The notes beneath the pieces are model-generated. The model was not told the origin of the DNA, did no database searches, and saw nothing but the letters and a program-made list of their open reading frames with translations. 10,936 nucleotides of DNA, from assembly GCA_945860575.1 (NCBI GenBank), contig CAMAQQ010000022.1, positions 1 to 10,936 on the forward strand, read 5' to 3'. Shown piece after piece: positions 1-5,789 of the stretch (its first letter is position 1; every line of letters begins with the position of its first letter). Position numbers and translations under genes: made by a program. Source of the DNA: Ferrithrix thermotolerans DSM 19514. GTDB taxonomy: Bacteria > Actinomycetota > Acidimicrobiia > Acidimicrobiales > Ilumatobacteraceae.

Positions 1-1116
1 CAAGTTCCGAATCGGTGGCAAAGCTTCTCAGGGCTCGCCGTGTTATTTCGAAATCGCAGCGAGGTTTGGCGAAGAATAATCAAAGAGTTTCCATCTTTTG
101 TGCGTGGTACTAAATTATTTTTTTGGTTTTGGTCTCGAGTTGCAGTTGCGAAGATTTGCAAAAATTGTGGGCTATCAGAAGTTGCAGTTCAGCAAGCACC
201 AGATGCGATTGTGATCCTCATGCAGCGACAGGCCGGCTTCGTAGTCGCGGCAGTTGACGCTGGCACCCGAGCAGGCATTCCGACACTACTGATACCTGTG
301 AAGTGGGATAACGCATCTTCTAAGAGTCCGTTGGTAAAAAAGCCGACTCGGATGTTGGTTTACAACCGGCAACTTGTTGAAGTTTGTGCTCGCATGCACA
401 AAATGCCCACAACCTCGATAATCGCGATCGGCAGTGTTGAAGTTGGCGTCAAAAAGACGATCGCAACGACTAGCCAGCAAGAAAACTTAGTACTCATTGG
501 CAGCACTGCTGATTCATCTAGTTCGGCGCCATGGCTCAACTGCATCAGTAATGTACTTTCTCGAAACAGTCAGCCAAAGAATCAAATTAAAACAATCTGG
601 CGCCCTTACCCGACTGGCGATTCAAAAAGTTTGAATTTTATGAACGAGTTTGTTGCATCGCATAAGCAGATCGAACTTGACGATGACATCAAGCGGGGCA
701 TGTCGCATCGTGCCCAGAGCATTTCTTTTGATGATGTGTCTTCGGCCTACTTTAGATATTGCGATTTACTCAACTCGGCGGTGGTAGTTGTGTCAGAGGG
801 AACCTCGGCGATTGTTGACTCTCGGGCCAGGGGGATACCGGTTATCTTGCCGGCCTTCAAAAAAGATGCTGTGATCAGTTCGCAGTGGTGCAACTTATCG
901 GGCTACGAGCATTTACGCGGGTTGCGCACAACAACTGGCGTGTTTATTGCTGAAGATGAACTGGAACTAGAACGACTACTCACAGACTTTCTGGCCAACC
1001 CAAGGCGAATTGAACCTGACAATTCGGGAGAAAATATCTTCGTTGACGAACGCAGTTATGCACAACGACTGTTAGATGCAGTTGATGAAGTGCTGGCCAA
1101 AAAACTCGAGAACTAA
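1..1116 (+). CDS. GT-B-like surface polysaccharide / glycerophosphotransferase-like protein, 5' truncated
   Basis: The frame is open from base 1 with no stop before the first in-window candidate start (GTG at 40), so the gene very probably begins upstream; at least 371 residues are present. Numbering from that GTG, the protein shows the WDNxSSK motif (residues 89-95) after a hydrophobic 'GIPTLLIPV' strand. A second Rossmann-like half follows with 'CDLLNSAVVVVSEGTSAIVD' (about 241-260) and 'GIPVILPAF' (265-273), then 'HLRGL...GVFIAEDELELERLL'. This layout is known from CDP-glycerol glycerophosphotransferase-like and surface-carbohydrate proteins with a GT-B fold, which use a nucleotide-activated donor. 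The missing N-terminal part would be the first Rossmann strands. Donor and acceptor cannot be told. It ends 8 bases from the convergent SCO1664-family gene. The fold-level assignment is fairly sure; the exact activity is not. Confidence 0.65.
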   Translation, partial: QVPNRWQSFSGLAVLFRNRSEVWRRIIKEFPSFVRGTKLFFWFWSRVAVAKICKNCGLSEVAVQQAPDAIVILMQRQAGFVVAAVDAGTRAGIPTLLIPVKWDNASSKSPLVKKPTRMLVYNRQLVEVCARMHKMPTTSIIAIGSVEVGVKKTIATTSQQENLVLIGSTADSSSSAPWLNCISNVLSRNSQPKNQIKTIWRPYPTGDSKSLNFMNEFVASHKQIELDDDIKRGMSHRAQSISFDDVSSAYFRYCDLLNSAVVVVSEGTSAIVDSRARGIPVILPAFKKDAVISSQWCNLSGYEHLRGLRTTTGVFIAEDELELERLLTDFLANPRRIEPDNSGENIFVDERSYAQRLLDAVDEVLAKKLEN

Positions 1117-1124
1117 ATTCTCAT

Positions 1125-1844
1125 TTATACAAGTGGCCAGGGGTAGTGGCGACCTGATGGGTCGACTGGAAACCGCGCACCGTCGAGAAGCCATTTCGCG
1201 CGCTCGGTGATGGCGACAACTTCTTGCTCGCTGAGTAGAGTTGCAACTTCGAGTGGCACTGTTTGAGTTAGCGGTTCGACTGCCTTGAGCAAAGTTTCAG
1301 ATACTTGCTCGCCGCCAAACTCCCAAATGACTGTTCGTATTTTGAAGTCCTGGGCAAAGCACAAACCGTGATCGATTCCCCAGACATGTGATTCTTTGTC
1401 TACCAATACGTGGCCAGACTTTCGGTCGGTGTTGTTTGCCACGATGTCAAAAACGCACATCGCTCGAAATTGATCGTGTAATTCTTGTCGCTGTTCAAAA
1501 ACCACAAAATAGTGCTCATCTGGATCGGCTTCAATTAAAAGTTGCACCGAGCCTTCGCCGTGTGGGCCATCGCGCAAAATTGTTGGTGGCACAAAGTGTA
1601 GACCCATTGCTTCGGCCAGGCGATACGCCGCTACTTCGCGCCGATGCAAACCGGGTTCGAAATCCCAAAGCGGTTTCTCTCCGCGCATTGGCTTATAAAT
1701 TGCCTTGACAGTTTTTTCTTGATCAAGTATTGAAACTAGAAAAGTTGCGTTGCTGCTATATGGCATACGCATTTCAATAGTCATCTCGCCGCGAAGCAAG
1801 TGACTGATTATTTCTGAAGAACGATCTAATTCATTCGCGGACAC
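1125..1844 (-). CDS. SCO1664-family protein, PI3/PI4-kinase-like fold
   Basis: The 239-residue protein matches the actinobacterial SCO1664 family, whose members are distant relatives of phosphatidylinositol 3/4-kinases; no substrate is known to me. Visible kinase-like elements are 'AIYKPMRGEKPLWDFEPG' with the probable ATP-binding lysine K51, the loop 'FDIVANNTDRKSGH' (132-145) with D140 as candidate catalytic aspartate, and 'WGIDHG' (155-160) with D158 in the position of the metal-binding aspartate. The chosen GTG start lies inside the end of the DUF3090 gene, a 19-base overlap, so the two are probably translationally coupled; 'AAAGATGG' upstream is a weak ribosome site. It is the last gene of the three-gene cassette. 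Family assignment is confident; kinase activity is inference from the motifs. Confidence 0.88.
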   Translation of the reverse strand: MSANELDRSSEIISHLLRGEMTIEMRMPYSSNATFLVSILDQEKTVKAIYKPMRGEKPLWDFEPGLHRREVAAYRLAEAMGLHFVPPTILRDGPHGEGSVQLLIEADPDEHYFVVFEQRQELHDQFRAMCVFDIVANNTDRKSGHVLVDKESHVWGIDHGLCFAQDFKIRTVIWEFGGEQVSETLLKAVEPLTQTVPLEVATLLSEQEVVAITERAKWLLDGARFPVDPSGRHYPWPLV

Positions 1845-2341
1845 GAATGGCCATCTTTGTTAATCGGCCGACCGCAAAAAACACAAGATGGCCGACCAGA
1901 GGCAATCACTCCTTCTGCGTGTTCGCAGAACGCCGCAGCCTGCCCACGGGTGATGTTGGCACGAATTCTTGAAAGATCTTGTTGAATATCGTTTTCGATG
2001 TCGGTCTCGTCGTCTGAGGCGATATTGATTTCGTCTAGTTGAATGACCAACCGATCGCTGATTGAGTCGTATGCCAAGCCGACGGTGCCGAGCACAAACT
2101 CAGGTTCAACAGGCATTGATAGTTGCATCGCGTCTTTTATTGGTCTCTGCGAAACATCTGGCGCATCGGCCAGAAGTTTGCGCAAGTATTCAGACATCGC
2201 TGCAACCTGTTCTTTCTCGCACTTAATTGTGATTCGTTGCCCTTCGGCACGAACTTGCAACACAAATGTTCGCTGGCCTGGTTCGCCGAGTGCGCCAGTT
2301 GTGAATGCGTCAGTTGCGTCAAACTCAAAGTACGAGCTCAC
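1826..2341 (-). CDS. DUF3090 family protein with C-terminal zinc-ribbon-like knuckle
   Basis: This 171-residue protein belongs to the actinobacterial DUF3090 family (function unknown). The N-terminal half is a beta-rich domain beginning 'FEFDATDAFTTGALGEPGQR', typical of the family, followed by an acidic stretch around residues 106-120. The C-terminus carries CxxC (C153, C156) plus H165 and C167 in 'CVFCGRPINKDGHSCPR', a likely single zinc site. The GTG start is chosen because it sits in the 4-base overlap GTGA with the stop of the phosphomutase-like gene upstream, indicating translational coupling. It also overlaps the following kinase-like gene by 19 bases. The tight packing suggests that the three products act together. 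Its role is unknown; an adaptor or regulatory function is only a guess. Confidence 0.9.
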   Translation of the reverse strand: MSSYFEFDATDAFTTGALGEPGQRTFVLQVRAEGQRITIKCEKEQVAAMSEYLRKLLADAPDVSQRPIKDAMQLSMPVEPEFVLGTVGLAYDSISDRLVIQLDEINIASDDETDIENDIQQDLSRIRANITRGQAAAFCEHAEGVIASGRPSCVFCGRPINKDGHSCPRMN

Positions 2342-2988
2342 GACATCCGCAATTCAGATAGATCGCCACCTGTCGAATTAACAGTCAGCACTACGGGCCC
2401 AAACGCCGAATATGAAACAGCGCTAACAGAGCAAGTGCTAATCACAATGCGTTGAAACAAATCAAGATGAGTGCCCATTGCGTGGGCGACCGCGGCTTTG
2501 ATCGGGTCAGCATGCGAGAAACAAATCACTACTCCGCCTTGATGTTTTGTGCGCAATGCGTCAAGTGTTGTCGTCATCCGAGTTTGCATCTCGGTGAAAC
2601 TTTCGCCTTTTGGAAATCGAAAAGTACTTGGTGCTCGCTGAACGGTTGACCACTCTGGAAGCTTCATCAATTTGCTGAGTTCTTTGCCCGTCCAGTCGCC
2701 GAAATCACATTCAAGCAGTCCTTTTTCGATGATCACTTTGTGTTTCAAAAGTTTCGCGGTTGGTGCCGCCGTTTCGCGTGCGCGTTCTAATGGCGAGGCA
2801 TAGATCGCAGCGACATTTTTAAGGTTGCTAAGCCGTCGCGCAACCTCGTCGGCTTCTTGCCTGCCCGTATCACTCAGGTGAAGGCCTTTTGCCTGACCCG
2901 GCAACAACTTGCCCGTACTTGGCGTTTTGCCGTGCCGAACCATAATTATCAGGGTCGACTTCGGGGCGTGAGATTTTTTGCGGGTCAT
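2338..2988 (-). CDS. MSMEG_4193-family phosphomutase-like (histidine phosphatase superfamily) protein
   Basis: The 216-residue protein is a histidine-phosphatase-superfamily member. It has the RHG signature (R18 H19 G20, with H19 as the phospho-acceptor), 'SPLERARET' (65-73) supplying the second arginine, 'GLLECDFGDW' (90-99) with candidate proton-donor acid E93, and the second histidine in 'SHADP' (H159). Length and neighbours fit the actinobacterial MSMEG_4193 subfamily, which is annotated as phosphomutase-like without a known substrate; a phosphatase is equally possible. The ATG start leaves about 12 residues before the first beta strand, slightly longer than usual. It is the first gene of the cassette, overlapping DUF3090 by 4 bases, and lies 42 bases from the divergent uracil-DNA glycosylase start. 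No strong Shine-Dalgarno is visible. Confidence 0.9.
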   Translation of the reverse strand: MTRKKSHAPKSTLIIMVRHGKTPSTGKLLPGQAKGLHLSDTGRQEADEVARRLSNLKNVAAIYASPLERARETAAPTAKLLKHKVIIEKGLLECDFGDWTGKELSKLMKLPEWSTVQRAPSTFRFPKGESFTEMQTRMTTTLDALRTKHQGGVVICFSHADPIKAAVAHAMGTHLDLFQRIVISTCSVSAVSYSAFGPVVLTVNSTGGDLSELRMS

Positions 2989-3016
2989 CGTAGATCTTCA
3001 AACTATCGGCACACCG

Positions 3017-3022
3017 CATAAT
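3017..3022 (+). promoter_or_regulatory. candidate -10 box of the uracil-DNA glycosylase gene
   Basis: CATAAT lies 8 bases before the GTG at 3031 in the 42-base divergent gap. That places transcription start at or next to the start codon, as in a leaderless actinobacterial mRNA. No Shine-Dalgarno is visible before the GTG, which fits. No convincing -35 was found; the call rests on position and one hexamer. Confidence 0.35.
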
Positions 3023-3030
3023 CTCGTGTT

Positions 3031-3699
3031 GTGCGCAAACGTGATGAACTTGACGATTTAGCGAAAGAAATAGTTGATTGCCACAAGTGCACACGCCTTG
3101 TTAAATGGCGTGAAAAAGTCTCGGTCGAAAAGCGTGCCGCGTATGTGACAGAAAATTACTGGGGCAAACCGATTGTTGGCTTCGGCGATAAGCGGGCTCA
3201 AGTTTTAGTTCTGGGTTTGGCGCCCGGTGCACATGGCGCAAATCGCACTGGTCGAGTTTTTACAGGTGATCGTAGCGGCGACTGGTTATATCGCGCGATG
3301 CACAAGTCAGGTTTGGCCTCGCAGCCAGAATCAATTTCGCGAACAGATGGTTTGACCTTACACAATGCATGGGTCACATCGGCAGTTCGCTGCGCACCAC
3401 CTGCCAACAAACCGACGCCTGCTGAGCGCAAAAAATGTTCATCATTTCTCACACGAGAACTTGCATTACTTGCCAACATCAAGGTGATAATTTGTCTCGG
3501 ATCTTTTTCGTTTCAAGCAATCTGCGATGAATTAGAGATTCGTCCGAGACCCAAGTTTGGTCACGGCGTGGTCGTCGCTCACAAAAAATATAAAATCGTC
3601 TGTTCATATCATCCGAGTCAACAAAATACATTTACGGGTAAACTCACCGAAAAAATGTTTGACAGTATTTTCAAAACCGCGCTGAAACTGGCGCGCTGA
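3031..3699 (+). CDS. udgB: family 5 uracil-DNA glycosylase (UdgB type), iron-sulfur
   Basis: This 222-residue base-excision repair enzyme removes uracil, and in this family often hypoxanthine or other deaminated bases, from DNA. Motif A reads 'GLAPGAHGANRTGR' (62-75) followed by 'VFTGD', the family 5 form that lacks the acidic or Asn residue of families 1 and 4. The C-terminal motif 'HPSQQNTFTGKLT' (194-206) carries the conserved histidine H194. Cysteines C17, C20, C121 and C136 have the spacing of the 4Fe-4S cluster ligands of families 4 and 5. The GTG start is the only sensible one ahead of the first helix and would be leaderless. The last residues 'ALKLAR' and the TGA stop are encoded by the beginning of a 14-bp tandem repeat. 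It is convergent with the TauE-type permease gene. Confidence 0.92.
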   Translation: MRKRDELDDLAKEIVDCHKCTRLVKWREKVSVEKRAAYVTENYWGKPIVGFGDKRAQVLVLGLAPGAHGANRTGRVFTGDRSGDWLYRAMHKSGLASQPESISRTDGLTLHNAWVTSAVRCAPPANKPTPAERKKCSSFLTRELALLANIKVIICLGSFSFQAICDELEIRPRPKFGHGVVVAHKKYKIVCSYHPSQQNTFTGKLTEKMFDSIFKTALKLAR

Positions 3700-3742
3700 A
3701 ACTGGCGCGCTGAAATTAACGCGCTGAAACTTGCGCGCTAAG
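3679..3742. repeat. 14-bp tandem repeat, four units plus a partial fifth, across a gene end
   Basis: Units start at 3679, 3693, 3707 and 3721. The first two are identical (GCGCTGAAACTGGC); the third reads GCGCTGAAATTAAC and the fourth GCGCTGAAACTTGC. A partial fifth (GCGCTAAG) ends at 3742. The array begins inside the last codons of the glycosylase gene, whose TGA stop falls in unit 2, and fills most of the 49-base gap to the stop of the convergent permease gene. GCGC blocks recur every 14 bases and are self-complementary, so short hairpins could form; there is no clear T-tract. Confidence 0.93.
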
Positions 3743-3748
3743 TCATAG

Positions 3749-4540
3749 TTATAAAGCCAGAAGTTCGCCACCACCGTAGACCGCGGCGACTACAGCCAGA
3801 AACAAACCGAAAACGCGCTGAAGTTTTTTGTCGCTCATCTTGAGCGCCATCTTCGACCCGAATGGTGCGCCAGCAACGACACCAAGAGTTAGCCAACTTG
3901 CAAGCCGCCAATCAATTCCACCTTCAATCGCATGGGTGATCGTGCCCGGTATCGCGAAGGCGCCGACGCAGATCAACGAAGTTGCGACGGCATTTTTCAT
4001 CGGCAATCCGACCCAACGACGAAAGAGCGGCACCATGATGATTCCGCCGCCGACACCGAGCAAGCCTGATAATCCACCGGCGATAAGCCCCGTCAAAGTC
4101 GCCAAAAAATCTTGCGAGTTTCGCAGATTCGTTGTTGCCTCATCAGGCGCGCCTGCTGTACTCGGTTTGACACTGCGAATCATGTTGATTGAACTCCACA
4201 TCAGCAATAACGCCGTGAGAACCATCAGCAAGTGACCGTCGCCAGGTATGCGTGGCGAAACCCACGCGCCAAGAATCGCCGCAACGATTCCGCTAGGCGC
4301 AGTAAACGCAATGACTCGCCAACGAATCAGTTCGCCGTGTCGATAACGCCACGAACCAGTAACGGCGCCCGGCAAAATCGAAGGCAGTGTTGTGCCGACC
4401 GCGAGTGCCGCCGAGCAACCCAGTGCGCGAATCGCTGGTGTCGAAATAACTGCACCGCCGACACCAAAAGTGCCAGACATTAAGCCGGTAGCAACGCCAG
4501 CGACAAGCGTTAATGCATCACGCAACAAACCGGTATCCAT
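3749..4540 (-). CDS. TauE/SafE family (sulfite exporter-like) membrane permease
   Basis: This is a 263-residue, highly hydrophobic inner-membrane protein with the internal two-fold repeat of the TauE/SafE (formerly DUF81) family. 'SGTFGVGGAVISTPAI' (22-37) in the first half mirrors 'SGLLGVGGGIIMVPLF' (158-173) in the second, each opening a bundle of about four membrane segments, with a polar linker at about 122-145. Family members export sulfite, sulfoacetate or other small organosulfur anions, but many are uncharacterised, so the substrate here is unknown. It starts 24 bases after the FrhB-family stop on the same strand, probably in one transcript, and has no recognisable Shine-Dalgarno. Length is normal and the gene looks intact. 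Confidence 0.88.
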   Translation of the reverse strand: MDTGLLRDALTLVAGVATGLMSGTFGVGGAVISTPAIRALGCSAALAVGTTLPSILPGAVTGSWRYRHGELIRWRVIAFTAPSGIVAAILGAWVSPRIPGDGHLLMVLTALLLMWSSINMIRSVKPSTAGAPDEATTNLRNSQDFLATLTGLIAGGLSGLLGVGGGIIMVPLFRRWVGLPMKNAVATSLICVGAFAIPGTITHAIEGGIDWRLASWLTLGVVAGAPFGSKMALKMSDKKLQRVFGLFLAVVAAVYGGGELLAL

Positions 4541-4564
4541 AAAGTTGAAGTCTGCTAGAGCTCG

Positions 4565-5755
4565 TTAGTGCGCCGCAGGCAAAGTGCCATCGGCTTTTTT
4601 CTTGGGCGCTGGTACACCAACGCTGACAGCCTTATTGCCAAACTCTGGCCATCGACGACGGCTGACAATACTCAACAACCGCAACAACTTCATCGCCGTC
4701 GCATCTGTTTCTGCTGGGCGAGCGATTATTGAACCATCTTTGATCATGCGGGTCATGACTTCTTCACCGAGTTCTGTGCGCACGACGCACAGAGTCCAGT
4801 CGTTATCTTCGCCGATTCCACCAGTTGAAATATCTGCGTGTTCGGCGGCAAAGTCTGGACACATCTTGCAACCCTCGCGAGTCCATTTGTGGCATTCTTT
4901 CAGGTCAATTTCGTGATACGAGCCGTCGCGCATCCAAATTTGAAATACGCCCTTGATATTCATCTTGACCATTTCTTCTTTTTTTAAACCATATTTCGCC
5001 AAGAATAATTCTTCAAAAATTGCATCATCAAAAGTTTTCGAACAAAGCAAACCGATGTTGAACAAAAATGGCTTGCCGATTTTTCCTGCTTTGCGTTTCC
5101 ACATAATTGGCAACGCCGACGATTGACAGCTCATGCCTACGAGCGCAAGACGATTTAACCCTTCTTTTTGTGCGTCTCGAATCGCCAAAGTATTCGCCGA
5201 ATATGTGTAGCGACTTCCCGAAGATGCAAGCACTTCTTCTGGTGTGCGAGCAAGACCTGGCAGGGCCTTCCACGACGATCCGTCACCCTCGACAAAACTT
5301 GTCAACGCAGCATCGATGTAATCGTGTTTCAATAACCAGATCAACATCGCACCGACGAATCCACCGTCTTGACCTTTTTTGTGAGTCTGCTCGTCGGCGG
5401 CTCGAACCATCAACAGTTGTCGATATTGTCCGTACATTTCTTCGTCTTTGCGTTGGCGACCGAACAGGTGCATGTCGGCCTCAGGCTCCCACGCGCGAAA
5501 CCGTGGGCATGCTCGTGTGCAACTTGTGCAACCTTTTTCTCCGTGACCACAATTATCAAGACCAAGGTCTTCTTCTAAATGAAACGGCTTGTACTTTCCT
5601 TCTTCATGTTCGTAACCGATCACATCATGCGGACAAGAGATCACGCACGCGGCGCACCCCGTACACAAGCCAGTGTTGATTACTTCTTCGTAGAGTTCTT
5701 TCCATTGGTGCGTCCAGCGTTCAGTTGCTGCGGGGGGGTTATCTGTCAAAGTCAT
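4565..5755 (-). CDS. FrhB-family (coenzyme F420 hydrogenase/dehydrogenase beta subunit-like) iron-sulfur flavoprotein
   Basis: This is a 396-residue predicted cytoplasmic redox enzyme. The N-terminus has two ferredoxin-type 4Fe-4S motifs: C31, C34, C37, C41 (CxxCxxCxxxCP) and C69, C76, C79, C83. Then comes the FrhB body, with 'GQDGGFVGAMLIWLL' (128-142), 'LALVGMSCQ' (C210), C238, and 'CHKWTREGCKMCPDF' (C288, C296, C299) before 'HADISTGGIG'. The last cysteines are typical ligands of the FrhB cluster next to FAD. Family members pass electrons between reduced F420 and ferredoxin or another partner; here both donor and acceptor are unknown. Related proteins include the N-terminal half of F420-dependent sulfite reductase and chlorophyll-pathway reductases. 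It lies 34 bases after the antiporter and 24 before the permease. A C7 run covers codons 6-8. Confidence 0.85.
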   Translation of the reverse strand: MTLTDNPPAATERWTHQWKELYEEVINTGLCTGCAACVISCPHDVIGYEHEEGKYKPFHLEEDLGLDNCGHGEKGCTSCTRACPRFRAWEPEADMHLFGRQRKDEEMYGQYRQLLMVRAADEQTHKKGQDGGFVGAMLIWLLKHDYIDAALTSFVEGDGSSWKALPGLARTPEEVLASSGSRYTYSANTLAIRDAQKEGLNRLALVGMSCQSSALPIMWKRKAGKIGKPFLFNIGLLCSKTFDDAIFEELFLAKYGLKKEEMVKMNIKGVFQIWMRDGSYHEIDLKECHKWTREGCKMCPDFAAEHADISTGGIGEDNDWTLCVVRTELGEEVMTRMIKDGSIIARPAETDATAMKLLRLLSIVSRRRWPEFGNKAVSVGVPAPKKKADGTLPAAH

Positions 5756-5761
5756 GCTTGA

Positions 5762-5767
5762 ACTTTA
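5762..5767 (-). promoter_or_regulatory. candidate -10 box of the FrhB-family gene (leaderless)
   Basis: On the minus strand TAAAGT is followed by six bases and then the ATG at 5755. This is the arrangement of a leaderless promoter, and no Shine-Dalgarno lies before that ATG. If real, the FrhB and permease genes have their own promoter in addition to read-through from the antiporter gene. No matching -35 hexamer is apparent. Confidence 0.35.
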
Positions 5768-5773
5768 GACTGT

Positions 5774-5783
5774 CGAGCAGACT
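5774..5783. promoter_or_regulatory. CGAGCAGACT word upstream of the FrhB-family gene, shared with the antiporter upstream region
   Basis: CGAGCAGACT occurs here, 19 bases upstream of the FrhB-family ATG, and again at 8527-8536 upstream of the antiporter gene. Both copies lie in short non-coding gaps and in the same orientation relative to the downstream minus-strand gene. AGACTGT (5767-5773) precedes it directly, resembling a half of the inverted repeat seen at the other site. A shared regulator site is possible; chance is not excluded. Confidence 0.3.
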
Positions 5784-5789
5784 CTGCCC

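Noticed and set aside
2043..2455. Overlapping plus-strand open frames opposite DUF3090 and the phosphomutase-like gene
   Set aside because: Both minus-strand genes have clear family motifs and coupled stop/start codons; the plus-strand frames show neither motifs nor ribosome sites.
5107..5679. 190-residue open frame on the plus strand
   Set aside because: It is antisense to the well-supported FrhB-family gene, with no recognisable motif; a shadow of its codon use.
5732..5738. Seven-base G/C run within codons 6-8 of the FrhB-family gene, a possible slippage site for on/off switching
   Set aside because: The frame is intact, seven bases is short for phase variation, and nothing else in the window points to contingency loci. 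A sequencing-error hot spot is as likely.
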